This document shows, in pieces, positions 36,703 to 45,787 of a stretch of DNA of 64,000 nucleotides. Origin of the DNA: Streptantibioticus rubrisoli. GTDB taxonomy: Bacteria > Actinomycetota > Actinomycetes > Streptomycetales > Streptomycetaceae. The notes under the pieces are model-generated. The model worked only from the letters and a program-made list of their open reading frames with translations, searched no databases and had not been told where the DNA came from. Within the stretch, counting starts at the first letter, position 1. Each line of letters opens with the position of its first letter. The position numbers were made by a program, and so were the translations under genes. Location: positions 1 to 64,000 of the forward strand of contig NZ_JANFNH010000026.1 in assembly GCF_024436055.1 (NCBI RefSeq), read 5' to 3'.

Positions 36703-37962
36703 TCAGTACCAGTTCGGCATCGGACGCACTATCCGGATTCGCTGAGCACCCTTCGATTCGACGAAGGAAGGCAGGTGCCCGTCCAGACTGACGTTCTTGT
36801 AGTCGGCATTGTGTTGTGTGTATTTGATATCGCCATCGGGGGTCACCGAGGTGATGACCGCCGCATGGTGAGCCTCGCCGTGCTGGACACCGTCTCTCGG
36901 ACCGTCCTGGTCGTAGAAGATGATGTCCCCGGGCTGCGCCTGCGATGGCGGGACTTCCTTACCGCCGTTGTTCAAGAGAAAGCCCTGAAGGCCGTCGGCG
37001 TAGGCCCATGTCCTGGAGTAGGACAACGACGCTGCCCACGAGTCGGGAAGAAGCGAGGGGTCGTCCGACCGGCCCCAGGCGTTGTCACCATGGATCCCCA
37101 GCAGCCAGTCGCTCTTGGGCCGCATACCGCTTCGCCAGAGCGCCTCGGACACGAAGTTGGTGCAGTTGTCCTCGAAGTGCGTGAGTCCGGTGAGTTCCAG
37201 TTGTCCAGTGCCCACTGCACCAGCTTGACGCGGTTGTACTTCCCGTCCCCGTACAGCTCCTGTTTCACGGAGTCGGGAATCCCGTCGAGGTTCGCCAGAG
37301 CCACCGGCTCGGCGCGCATGAGGTCATACCGCTGCTTGTCTGTTAGGCCGTTCCACCACTCCTTGACCAGCGCTGGATTCCTTCCATCGGGGATGTCGCT
37401 GGCCAGCAAGTCTGCCTCGGTCTGCGACGCATCGTTCTGCAACTGCAGAGCCTTGTACGGCTCGGTGATGTTCACCGCCGCGGTGAGCCGGTCCAACTCC
37501 GGCCACGCCTTGTTGTCCGCGTCCGTGGCCTGGCGGAGGGCCTCGGTGATCAGGCCGGATATTTCGGAGCGGAGGCGCTGCTCGTCCGGGGAGTAGATGT
37601 GGTCCGGGTTCGGCAGCAAGTTGCCGTTGTCGTCCAGTCCGATGCCGTTGTCGCGGGCGATGTCATAAGCGGTCTTCAGGGTTTGCTGGGCGAGTTGCAT
37701 CGACTCGGTGAGGCCGTCCAGCACCATCGTCACGCCGCGCATGATGTCGGCACCGGCCTCCAACTCGTCGGCCAGCGCGGCGAGTTTCCTCCCGGCGTCC
37801 TGGCCGACCTTGTTGGTCCAGTTCTTGGCGAGCGGAGCCGTGCCCTGGTCCCGAATGTCGTGGGCGGCCTGCAGCGCCCACTTCGACAGGTTGAGCCATT
37901 CGTCGGCGGCGTCCTGCCAGGGCTTGATCCTGAGGTTGTTCAGGCTCGCGTAGTCGACCCAC
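36703..37962 (-). pseudogene. Type VII-secretion-like effector with C-terminal putative amidase domain, frameshifted
   Basis: The gene is split over frames. The 5' part reads VDYASLNNLRIKPWQDAADE right after the preceding gene, then a helical region and the linker NPALVKEWWNGLTDKQRYDL with EPVALANLDGIPD, a hallmark of actinobacterial secreted polymorphic effectors. It continues to YNRVKLVQWALDNW. The frame then shifts near 37190 into FEDNCTNFVSEALWRSGM, a Cys-containing amidase_6-type domain with HGEAHHAAVITSV (His). No proper start lies in the first frame; one extra G in the GGG near 37958 would explain that. Two single-base lesions mean a pseudogene or sequencing errors. The intact protein would have about 420 residues. 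Confidence 0.65.
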
Positions 37963-37964
37963 GT

Positions 37965-38330
37965 TCAGCCCTTCCCCAGGTCGCCCAGCGCCAGCCGCAT
38001 GCGGCGCGCAGCCTCCGCGTCCGTGACGTCGTACGCCTTGGCGGCGTCGCTGAGGTCCTTCGCGGTCTGCCCGACCCGGTTGACGAGGTCGACCATGTGG
38101 TCCTCCCACGTCCGGGCGCAGACGTTCAGATACGTACCGGACTGCCAGCCCCACTGGCTGTCGCCCACGTCGTAGCTGGCGTCCACTGCATGGGACACGT
38201 GCTTGTTCGCGGCGTCCGCGAGGGCGCCGACATCGCCGCCCGCCTTGGCGACGCCCGCCGTGTTTATCCCGATGTCGGGCGTGTCAGTCAATCCCGTTCG
38301 CCCCAAAGGCAATTGACCACCGGTCGGCAC
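37965..38330 (-). CDS. EspC/WXG100-like small secreted helical protein
   Basis: Up to 121 residues; the true start may be TTG 38291 (about 108 residues, beginning LTDTPDIGINTAG). Mostly helical, with a turn motif SQWGWQSG in the middle, the usual layout of EspC/ESX-type substrates or partners of type VII secretion. It lies immediately before the large effector-like gene, its stop codon adjoining that coding region. It is likely the co-secreted or chaperone partner. Confidence 0.65.
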   Translation of the reverse strand: MPTGGQLPLGRTGLTDTPDIGINTAGVAKAGGDVGALADAANKHVSHAVDASYDVGDSQWGWQSGTYLNVCARTWEDHMVDLVNRVGQTAKDLSDAAKAYDVTDAEAARRMRLALGDLGKG

Positions 38331-38343
38331 AGCTTAAGCGAAA

Positions 38344-38374
38344 AGGCCGGGTGCGCGGTGTGCGCACCCGGCCT
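38344..38374 (-). terminator. Rho-independent terminator of the MMPL gene
   Basis: Perfect 13-bp stem (38344-38356 with 38362-38374), a 5-nt loop, and TTTT following on the minus strand. Confidence 0.85.
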
Positions 38375-38386
38375 CCTGACGTACTG

Positions 38387-40525
38387 TCAGACCAGCTCGC
38401 GGGCCTCCTCGCGGCCCGGAGCGGGCTGCTTGGCCGCCGCTCGGTCGCCGTGGCCCGGCCACCAGGCCGCGTGGCCGATCAGTGCGGTGAGGCTCGGCGT
38501 GAAGAACATCGCCATGACGAACGCGGCGACGATGATGCCGAAGGAGACGGCGAAGCCCATCTCGGACAGCATCGCGTTGCCCGCGAGCATCATCGTGGCG
38601 AAGGTCGCCGCCAGGATGAAGCCCGCCGCGGCCACCGTCGGGCCCGCGTGCCGCAGGGCCTGGCCCGCCGCCTCGCGCGGCTCGCGGCCCTCGCGGGCCT
38701 CCTCGCGCAGCCGGGCGATCATCAGGATGTTGTAGTCGGTGCCGATGGCGACCACGAAGAGGTACATGATCACCGGCAGCATGAACATCAGGCCAGAGTG
38801 CCCCTCGCCCTTCTGGAAGATCAGCACCGTGGCGCCGAGGGTGGCGCCGAAGCCGAGGCCGACCGAGGCCATCAGGTACCAGGGGGCGACCACGCTGCGC
38901 AGCAGCAGGCCCAGGATCACCATGATCAGCACCGCGGCGACCGGGAAGACCGTCTTGTAGTCGTGGTCGACGGCGGTGTTGATGTCCTTGTAGATCGACG
39001 ACATGCCGCCGACCAGGGCCTTCGTGCCCGAAGGCGCGTCCGCGTGCGCGGTGTCGCGGACGGTGCCGACGGTGCTGATCGCCTTGTCGCTGGCCGCGTC
39101 GTACTTGAGGGTGACGGTGATGTTGGCCGTCATCCCGTCCTTGCTGAGCGCGGTCAGCCGGGAGTCGGCGACACCGTCGACGCCCTGGAGCTGCTTGGCG
39201 AACCCGGGCAGCGCCGCCTTGTCCAGCGGCTTGCCGTCGGTGCTGGTCACGAAGACGCTGGTGGGCTCGGCGGCACCGGCGGAGTACGCGTTCTGCATCT
39301 CGGTCTGGACGACCATCGACTCCTTGGTCTTGGGCATCGAGCCCGAGGCCATGTCGAAGGTGGCCTTGAAGCCGAATGTGCCCAGCGCCAGCGCGACCAT
39401 CAGCACACCGGACACGGCAGCGACCAGGCCGGGACGCTTGCGCACCATGCCGCCGAGCGCCGCGAACCGGGCGTTGTCCGGCTCCTTCTGCCACGACTTC
39501 GACGGCCAGAAGACCTTCGGGCCGATCAGCGAGACCACCGCCGGGATCAGCGTGAGGCCCGCCACCAGCGTGGCACCGACGGCGATGGCCAGCGCCGGAC
39601 CCATCTGCCGCAGGAAGCCGAGGGTGGACAAGGTGAGCGCGAGGAACGCGATGATGACGGCGCCCGCGGCCGAGGCGATGGCCTCGCCGACCCGGCCGAC
39701 CGCGTTGATCATCGCTTCCTTGGGCTCGTCACCCGCCCGCAGCCGTTCCCGGTAGCGGAACATCAGGAACAGGAAGTAGTCCGTACCGACGCCGAACAGC
39801 ACCACGATCAGCATTTCCGAGATCGAGCTGTTGGCCTGGAGGTCGAACAGCTTGGTGGCATAAGAGATCAGCCCGTTGGCGACGGCCGAGACCAGACCGA
39901 TCAGCACCAGTGGCAGCACCGCCAGGATCGGCGCCCGGAAGATGATCAGCAAGGTGACCAGGATGATCACGAAGGTGCCGATCCCGATCAGCGCGGAACC
40001 CTTCTGGGAGGCGTCCTGCTGGTCCAGGGCCTGTGCGGCGGAACCGCCGACCTTCACGTCCAGATGGGTACCGGCGGCCAGTTGCTTGGCGTCCGCGCGC
40101 AGCGTCTTGGCCGCGTCGGACTGCTTGGGCTGGCCCGCGTTCTTGGCGTCCATCTGAACCAGCGCCAGGTCGTACTTGCCGTCCTTCGACGGAGGTCCGG
40201 GGATGACCTTCTGTACCTGGTCGATGCCCTTGGCACCCAGCTCACCGGTGATGTGCTGAGCGTCCTTCAGGTCCGCGGGCGTCAGCTTCTGGCCGTCGGT
40301 ACGGCTGTAGAGCACGATCGCGGACGGGGTGAAGGCGCTGGGGAACGCCTTCGACTGGAGGTCGGCGGCCTGAATGGACTCGTAGCTCTTGGGGAGGAAG
40401 CTACTTTCGTCGCTGTTGGAGGGAAGGCTCGGTGCGGTGGCGACGATCGCGACGGCGGCTATGATCCACGCCACGATCGTCCATATCGGATGCCGGACGA
40501 CTGTGCGTCCTATGCGGTGAAACAT
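38387..40525 (-). CDS. MMPL/RND-family membrane transporter
   Basis: 712 residues with twelve predicted helices in two repeats. Each half starts with one helix and a large extracellular loop (about 35-170 and 390-520). Motifs include GVGTDYFLFLMFRYRERLR in the first half and AIGTDYNILMIARLREEAR in the second, the paired GxDY proton-relay motifs of MmpL proteins. Actinobacterial MMPLs export lipids or natural products. No adaptor or TetR regulator is adjacent. A good promoter lies about 110 nt upstream of the start. Confidence 0.92.
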   Translation of the reverse strand: MFHRIGRTVVRHPIWTIVAWIIAAVAIVATAPSLPSNSDESSFLPKSYESIQAADLQSKAFPSAFTPSAIVLYSRTDGQKLTPADLKDAQHITGELGAKGIDQVQKVIPGPPSKDGKYDLALVQMDAKNAGQPKQSDAAKTLRADAKQLAAGTHLDVKVGGSAAQALDQQDASQKGSALIGIGTFVIILVTLLIIFRAPILAVLPLVLIGLVSAVANGLISYATKLFDLQANSSISEMLIVVLFGVGTDYFLFLMFRYRERLRAGDEPKEAMINAVGRVGEAIASAAGAVIIAFLALTLSTLGFLRQMGPALAIAVGATLVAGLTLIPAVVSLIGPKVFWPSKSWQKEPDNARFAALGGMVRKRPGLVAAVSGVLMVALALGTFGFKATFDMASGSMPKTKESMVVQTEMQNAYSAGAAEPTSVFVTSTDGKPLDKAALPGFAKQLQGVDGVADSRLTALSKDGMTANITVTLKYDAASDKAISTVGTVRDTAHADAPSGTKALVGGMSSIYKDINTAVDHDYKTVFPVAAVLIMVILGLLLRSVVAPWYLMASVGLGFGATLGATVLIFQKGEGHSGLMFMLPVIMYLFVVAIGTDYNILMIARLREEAREGREPREAAGQALRHAGPTVAAAGFILAATFATMMLAGNAMLSEMGFAVSFGIIVAAFVMAMFFTPSLTALIGHAAWWPGHGDRAAAKQPAPGREEARELV

Positions 40526-40593
40526 GCGGTGTTGTCCCCCATTGCAGGAAAAATCACCGCCACCCTTTGGAGCGGAACCCGGGCAGGGGCGAC

Positions 40594-40615
40594 CCGGCCG
40601 TCACTGACCGGCCGG
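40594..40615. promoter_or_regulatory. Dyad upstream of the MMPL gene
   Basis: CCGGCCG, 8-nt TCACTGAC loop, CGGCCGG, lying between the MMPL start and its promoter. It could be a regulator site in the leader or the end of the MatB-like transcript. Confidence 0.35.
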
Positions 40616-40634
40616 TAGGTAGTTGGGCTAGTGC

Positions 40635-40663
40635 ATCGTAAGAAGCATATTTGAGTCTGCCAA
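40635..40663 (-). promoter_or_regulatory. Sigma-70 type promoter of the MMPL gene
   Basis: On the minus strand: TTGGCA, exactly 17 nt, TACGAT, in a locally AT-rich patch. It would give a leader of about 100 nt before ATG 40525. Confidence 0.6.
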
Positions 40664-40694
40664 ATCGGTTTTCTCCGCCCCCCGCCAACTCCCG

Positions 40695-42092
40695 TTAGAA
40701 CGGGGGCAGTAGCTTCTTCTGCGGCTTGCCCATCGCATTACGCGGCAGCGCCTCCAGAAAGCGGATTATGCGCGGCCGTTTGTGAACGGACAGATGACCC
40801 GCGACGAAATCGATCAGCTCGCGCTCGGTCACTCCGTCCGCGACCACATAGGCCACGATCTGCTGCCCGAGGTCGTCGTGCGGCACGCCCACCACCGCCG
40901 CCTCCCGTACCGCGGGATGGTCCAGCAGCGCGTTCTCCACCTCGCCCGCGCCGATGCGGTAGCCGCCGGACTTGATCAGGTCGGTGGAGGCCCGGCCGAC
41001 GATCCGGTGCATGCCGTCCGGCTCCACCACCGCCATGTCACCGGTGCGGAACCAGCCGTCCGCGGTCAGCGCGGCGGCGGTCGCCTCAGGGCGGCCAAGA
41101 TAACCGTCGAACAGCGTCGGCCCGCTGACCTGGAGTTCGCCGACCGTGGCGCCGTCGTACGGGACCGGCGACCCGTCCTCGCCCACCAGCCGGGTGGTCA
41201 CCCCGGCCACCGGCAGCCCCACCGAGCCCGGTCGCCGCTCGCCGTCCGCCCGGGTACTGACGGTGATCAGCGTCTCGGTCATCCCGTACCGCTCCACCGG
41301 GCGCTGCCCGGTCAGCGCCTCCAGGTCGCGGAAGACCGGCGCGGGCAGTGGCGCGCTGCCGGAGACCAGCAGCCGCGCCGCCGACAGTTCCTTCGCGGCG
41401 GACGGCTCCCGTACCACCCGCGACCAGACCGTCGGCACCCCGAAGTACAGCGTGCCGCCAGCCGCCGCGTAGGCGGCGGGGGCCGGGCGGCCGGTGTGCA
41501 CCAGGCGGCTTCCGGTGCGCAGCGCGCCGAGCACGCCCAGCACCAGGCCGTGCACATGGAACAGCGGCAGCCCGTGCACCAGCGTGTCCTCGGCCGTCCA
41601 GGACCAGGCCGCGGCCAGCGCGTCCAGGTCGGCGGCGATCGCCCGGCGGGAGACCAGTACGCCCTTGGGCGCGCCCGTCGTTCCCGAGGTGTAGAGCACC
41701 AACGCGGTGGAGTCGGCGGCCGGTTCGGCGCCGGTGAAGTCCGCTCGCTCGGCGGCGGAGACCTCGATGGTCTCCAACTCCGCGGCCTCCCGCGGCTGGG
41801 CGGCGAGCAGTAGAGCGGCGCCGGAGTCGCGCAGGATGTGCTGGCGTTCCGCCGGTCCGGCGTCCGGCGGTACGGGCACCACCGGCACTCCGGCGAGCAG
41901 CCCGGCCACCACGGCGACCACCGTCTCCAGTACGGGCGCGGCGTGCACGGCGACCGCCGGTGCCCCCGCGATCCGGGCGGCGACCGCACCGGCCGCGCCG
42001 AGCAGCGCCTCGCGGTCCAACGCGCGGCCATCGATCGTGACGGCGTCCGGGCGGTCCCGGTCCGGCGCGTCCAGCGCGGTCAACAGTTCCAT
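40695..42092 (-). CDS. AMP-forming acyl-CoA synthetase, malonyl-CoA synthetase (MatB)-like
   Basis: 465 residues from ATG 42092 (GGGGAGG upstream). ANL-superfamily motifs: VLYTSGTTGAPKGVLVSRRA (P-loop), VERYGMTETL, GWFRTGDMAV, and LIKSGGYRIGAGEVENAL with a C-terminal RNAMGKPQKKLL carrying the catalytic Lys. The VHGLPLFHVHGLVLGVLG and FGVPTVWSRV segments closely follow the MatB pattern, where the Arg contacts the dicarboxylate, so malonate or methylmalonate is a likely substrate. Short-chain fatty acids cannot be excluded. It stands alone. Confidence 0.85.
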   Translation of the reverse strand: MELLTALDAPDRDRPDAVTIDGRALDREALLGAAGAVAARIAGAPAVAVHAAPVLETVVAVVAGLLAGVPVVPVPPDAGPAERQHILRDSGAALLLAAQPREAAELETIEVSAAERADFTGAEPAADSTALVLYTSGTTGAPKGVLVSRRAIAADLDALAAAWSWTAEDTLVHGLPLFHVHGLVLGVLGALRTGSRLVHTGRPAPAAYAAAGGTLYFGVPTVWSRVVREPSAAKELSAARLLVSGSAPLPAPVFRDLEALTGQRPVERYGMTETLITVSTRADGERRPGSVGLPVAGVTTRLVGEDGSPVPYDGATVGELQVSGPTLFDGYLGRPEATAAALTADGWFRTGDMAVVEPDGMHRIVGRASTDLIKSGGYRIGAGEVENALLDHPAVREAAVVGVPHDDLGQQIVAYVVADGVTERELIDFVAGHLSVHKRPRIIRFLEALPRNAMGKPQKKLLPPF

Positions 42093-42216
42093 CAACGCCT
42101 CCCCTTCGCGGTCCATCCGTGACCGTACACACCTGCCCAAGGAGGAGAGCGCCCCTGACAAGATTCGGGGGCTAACCCCACTCACACAGCGGGCGGCCGG
42201 TTCTACCGTGAATGGC

Positions 42217-42651
42217 ATGAGTGTGTCTGACCCCGAGCTCAAGAAAGAGCTCAACGCCACGCTGCAGACGCGTAAGGACCTCGGTCCCGAATACGAGGCG
42301 GAGTTGATCGACTCGTTCCTGGAAAAGGTGGACCAGCGGCTCGACAGCCAAGTGGAGCGCAGGGTCCGCCGTGAACTCGCCGAGCAGCGGATGGCGGGGG
42401 CACGGGTCGCCCCCGCGGGTTCCCGCGGGGGCCGACGTTCGCCTGCCGATCCGGAGAACCGGAATCGCCGCTTCGGCCTCGCGGGCATATCCATGGTCCT
42501 CGCGGTGCCGTTGTCCGCCATCGGCGTGGTGAACGCCCATCTTCCGGGCCTGCTGATCACTTGGGCGGGCATCGTGGGCGTGAACGTCGCCCATTCCCTC
42601 TCCGTCAGCAGGGGCAACTCCCGTAGCGGCAACGACGAGTGGGACGGCTAG
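42217..42651 (+). CDS. Small membrane protein of unknown function, conserved type
   Basis: 144 residues from ATG 42217. A charged helical N-terminus (about 1-60, with TRKDLGPEYEAELIDSFLEK), a Gly/Arg-rich link, then two transmembrane helices (about 87-105 and 109-126). The layout resembles the DUF1707/SHOCT-like integral membrane family seen across actinobacteria, but I cannot name it. It is divergent from the MatB-like gene. Confidence 0.7.
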   Translation: MSVSDPELKKELNATLQTRKDLGPEYEAELIDSFLEKVDQRLDSQVERRVRRELAEQRMAGARVAPAGSRGGRRSPADPENRNRRFGLAGISMVLAVPLSAIGVVNAHLPGLLITWAGIVGVNVAHSLSVSRGNSRSGNDEWDG

Positions 42652-43088
42652 CGGGATGGCCAGGCGCCGTCCAGCGGGGCTGGTTGCGGTGAGTTCGAGG
42701 CCGCCGGACTGAGTCGTCGCGGTAACTCGCGGTCGCGGGGCAGCAGTTGTCGCCGCCTCCCGCCGGGCAGCAGCCCAACCGTGATGGCACGCGGAGCGAA
42801 CACAAAAAACGGGGGACCGCCGCACCCCGGCTTGGCCGCCAGGGGCGGGACGACGGCGGTCCCCCGTGGGACGCGGGACCGGGTCAGGGCCGGGCATCGC
42901 GTCCGGGGCAACCCAGGAGGTCCGGGAGCCGCTCCGTCGTTCCTGGCTGCCGCATCGGTGGGGTCGGTTTCCCGACGCCCACCAATGTGCCGGACGCGTG
43001 TTAAGCGCGTGCTGCGCACGCGTGTCACGCGCGTACCGTTTCCGCGAAATCCGGCCAATCGCCCAGCCATCCGGGCCAGTCGCCGTGC
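42652..43088. other. 437-nt stretch without a gene; long 3' leader of the CBS gene
   Basis: Open frames here are short and on both strands, with no family similarity. Bases 42868-43088 lie between the cystathionine beta-synthase stop and its terminator and contain several ACGCGCGTG/CACGCGT dyads (about 42990-43040). A small RNA in the 3' untranslated region is possible. Confidence 0.4.
42809..42867 (-). terminator. Terminator of the cystathionine beta-synthase transcript
   Basis: 14-bp perfect arms (42809-42822 with 42854-42867), a 31-nt loop, followed on the minus strand by GTTTTTTG. It lies 220 nt beyond the CBS stop. Confidence 0.75.
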
Positions 43089-44474
43089 TTACCTGCCGAC
43101 CTTGGCGAGGTAGGTGAGCAGGTCCTGACGGCTCACCACACCCGTCGGCTTCCCTTCCACCAGCACGATCGCCGCGTCGGCGCCCTGCAGCACCTCCATC
43201 AGGTCGCCGATCGGCTCGCCGGAGCCGACCAGCGGCAGCGGCGCGGACATGTGCTTCTCCAGCGGGTCGTCCAACTGCGCGCGCTTGGTGAACAGCGCGT
43301 CCAGCAACTCGCGTTCCACCACCGAGCCGACCACCTCGGCGGCCATCACGTCCGGGTGCCCGGCGCCCGGCTTGACGATCGGCATCTGCGAGACGCCGTA
43401 CTCGCGCAGCACGTCGATCGCCTCACCGACGGTCTCCTCCGGGTGCATGTGGACCAGCTCCGGGATGCCGCCGCTGCGGTACGTCAGCACGTCGGCGACC
43501 CGGGACTGCTGGCCGCCCTCCTCCAGGAAGCCGTAGTCGGCCATCCACTCGTCGTTGAAGATCTTGCTGAGGTAGCCGCGGCCGCTGTCCGGCAGCAGCA
43601 CCACCACGACGTCATCGGGACCGAGCCGCTCGGCGACCCGCAGCGCCGCGACCACGGCCATGCCGCAGGAGCCGCCGACCAGCAGGCCCTCCTCCTTGGC
43701 CAGGCGGCGGGTCATCTGGAACGAGTCCTTGTCGGAGACCGCGACGATCTCGTCCGTGATGTCCCGGTCGTACGCGGTCGGCCAGAAGTCCTCACCGACG
43801 CCCTCGACCAGGTACGGGCGGCCGGAGCCGCCGGAGTAGACCGAGCCCTCCGGGTCGGCGCCGACGACCTTGACCTTGCCGTCGGAGATCTCCTTCAGAT
43901 ACCGGCCGGTGCCGGAGATCGTGCCGCCGGTGCCGATGCCCGCCACGAAGTGGGTGATCTTGCCGTCGGTCTGCTGCCACAGCTCGGGACCGGTGGAGTG
44001 GTAGTGCGACAGCGGGTTGTTCGGGTTGCTGTACTGGTCGGGCTTCCAGGCACCCGGCGTCTCGCGCACCAGCCGGTCGGAGACGTTGTAGTACGAGTCC
44101 GGGTGCTCGGGGTCGACGGCGGTCGGGCAGACCACGACCTCGGCGCCGTAGGCCCGCAGCACGTTGATCTTGTCCGTCGACACCTTGTCCGGGCAGACGA
44201 AGATGCACTTGTAGCCCTTCTGCTGCGCCACGATGGCCAGGCCCACGCCGGTGTTGCCCGAGGTGGGCTCGACGATGGTGCCGCCCGGCTTCAGCTCGCC
44301 GGACTTCTCCGCCGCTTCGATCATGCGCAGGGCGATGCGGTCCTTGACCGAACCGCCGGGATTGAAGTACTCGACCTTGGCCAGCACCGTGGCCTGTATC
44401 CCGGCCGTGACGCTGTTGAGCCTCACCAGCGGGGTGTTGCCGACGAGACTGATCATCGAGTCGTGGAACTGCAC
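43089..44474 (-). CDS. Cystathionine beta-synthase with CBS-domain pair
   Basis: 461 residues. PLP domain: Lys44 in GGSVKDRIALR binds PLP; VEPTSGNTGVGLAIVAQQKG and AGIGTGGTISGTGRYLKE hold substrate and phosphate. Residues about 330-461 form a pair of CBS domains (AIDVLREYGVSQMPIV and the final VVSRQDLLTYLAKVG), as in the eukaryotic-type enzyme that condenses serine and homocysteine. It has no N-terminal heme domain. The C-terminal pair may bind adenosyl ligands. A cysteine synthase activity is possible. Confidence 0.92.
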   Translation of the reverse strand: MQFHDSMISLVGNTPLVRLNSVTAGIQATVLAKVEYFNPGGSVKDRIALRMIEAAEKSGELKPGGTIVEPTSGNTGVGLAIVAQQKGYKCIFVCPDKVSTDKINVLRAYGAEVVVCPTAVDPEHPDSYYNVSDRLVRETPGAWKPDQYSNPNNPLSHYHSTGPELWQQTDGKITHFVAGIGTGGTISGTGRYLKEISDGKVKVVGADPEGSVYSGGSGRPYLVEGVGEDFWPTAYDRDITDEIVAVSDKDSFQMTRRLAKEEGLLVGGSCGMAVVAALRVAERLGPDDVVVVLLPDSGRGYLSKIFNDEWMADYGFLEEGGQQSRVADVLTYRSGGIPELVHMHPEETVGEAIDVLREYGVSQMPIVKPGAGHPDVMAAEVVGSVVERELLDALFTKRAQLDDPLEKHMSAPLPLVGSGEPIGDLMEVLQGADAAIVLVEGKPTGVVSRQDLLTYLAKVGR

Positions 44475-44594
44475 GACGTCCTCCGGATGTTTCCCTGTGT
44501 GTGGTCAGAGCCTATGCGCAAGCGCCCCCGAACGGTCGCGTTGCGCAGGGCTCGGTAACGGGCAACAACCTGTTACGGGACCGAGTGAACGGGG

Positions 44595-45629
44595 ATGCCG
44601 ATGTCGAGGGCGAGGGTGGCACGGCGGATCGCGGCCGCCGCTGCGTACGGCGGCGGCGGGGTGGGTCTGCTCGGCGGGGCGGTGATCGGACTGCTGCTCA
44701 CCGAGGTGCGGTTGGCCCGCAGGACCGTGGGCGGCTCGGAGGCCGCGCCACCGACCGCTGACGGGCGCTACGGGGCGGCTTTCGCCGCCTACGGTGACGG
44801 CGGTGCCCAGCCGGTGCGGCTGGCGTTCCTTGGTGACTCGACGGCGGCCGGGCAGGGCGTGCACCGGGTGGGCGAGACACCGGGGGCGATACTCGCCTCC
44901 GGGCTGGCGGCGGTGGCCGAGCGCCCGGTGGACCTGGTGAACGTGGCCCTGCCGGGCGCCTGCTCCGACGACCTGGCACGCCAGGTGGGCCTGCTGCTGG
45001 ACGGCCCGGGCCCGGCGCCCGACGTCAGCGTGATCATGATCGGCGCCAACGACGTGACGCACCGCATGCCGCCCGCCGACTCGGTGCGGCACCTGGCGGC
45101 GGCGGTGCGCCGACTGCGCGACGCGGGCACCGAGGTGGTGGTCGGGACCTGTCCCGACCTGGGCACGATCGAGCCGGTCTACCAGCCGCTGCGCTGGGTG
45201 GCCCGGCGGCTGAGCCGCCAGCTCGCCGCCGCGCAGACCATCGCGGTGATCGAGCTGGGCGGCCGCACGGTGTCGCTCGGGCAGCTGCTCGGGCCGGAGT
45301 TCGCGGCCAACCCGCGGGAGATGTTCGGCCCGGACAACTACCACCCGTCGGCCACGGGGTACGCGACGGCGGCGATGGCGGTGCTGCCCACGCTGTGCGC
45401 CGCCTTGGGCGTCTGGCCGGACGCGGACGCGGACGAGAGCGTGCTTCCGGTCGCCGACGCGGCGGCGGCCGCCGCGGGCGCGTCCGGTACCGAGGTCGCC
45501 GCCGCGGAGGCGGCCGGTACCGGGGCCACCGCCGCGGACGGGCACCGGGGGCCGTGGGCGTTGCTGCGGCGGCGGGTCGCCTTCGGCGGTGGACGGCGCA
45601 CCGAGGCGGGCGTCTCCGCGCTCACGTAG
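44595..45629 (+). CDS. SGNH/GDSL-family hydrolase, membrane anchored
   Basis: 344 residues from ATG 44595 (a second ATG is two codons in). An N-terminal hydrophobic helix (about 12-36) acts as signal or anchor. SGNH blocks: AFLGDSTAAGQGV (Ser), NVALPGACSDDL (Gly), MIGANDVTHR (Asn) and PDNYHPSATGYAT (Asp-x-x-His). It should hydrolyse an ester at the outer face of the membrane. The tail is Ala/Glu-rich low complexity. Substrate unknown. Confidence 0.85.
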   Translation: MPMSRARVARRIAAAAAYGGGGVGLLGGAVIGLLLTEVRLARRTVGGSEAAPPTADGRYGAAFAAYGDGGAQPVRLAFLGDSTAAGQGVHRVGETPGAILASGLAAVAERPVDLVNVALPGACSDDLARQVGLLLDGPGPAPDVSVIMIGANDVTHRMPPADSVRHLAAAVRRLRDAGTEVVVGTCPDLGTIEPVYQPLRWVARRLSRQLAAAQTIAVIELGGRTVSLGQLLGPEFAANPREMFGPDNYHPSATGYATAAMAVLPTLCAALGVWPDADADESVLPVADAAAAAAGASGTEVAAAEAAGTGATAADGHRGPWALLRRRVAFGGGRRTEAGVSALT

Positions 45630-45787
45630 GCCTCCGTCCCGGGCACCCCTGACCGGTGGGCGGGCGGGAAAACTACTCTGGCCGCAGAGCGCGAGCGCAA
45701 CGTCACAGCACCAGCCCCGTGACTCCCGCCCTACCTACCGGTAACTTCCAGCTGAGCCCGTCACGTCTCCGGAGGAGAGATCTCGCG

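Noticed and set aside
38351-40618. 755-codon plus-strand open frame opposite the MMPL gene
   Set aside because: An antisense shadow caused by high GC. Composition is Asp/Gly/His/Arg-rich without any domain, while the minus strand encodes an intact MMPL protein.
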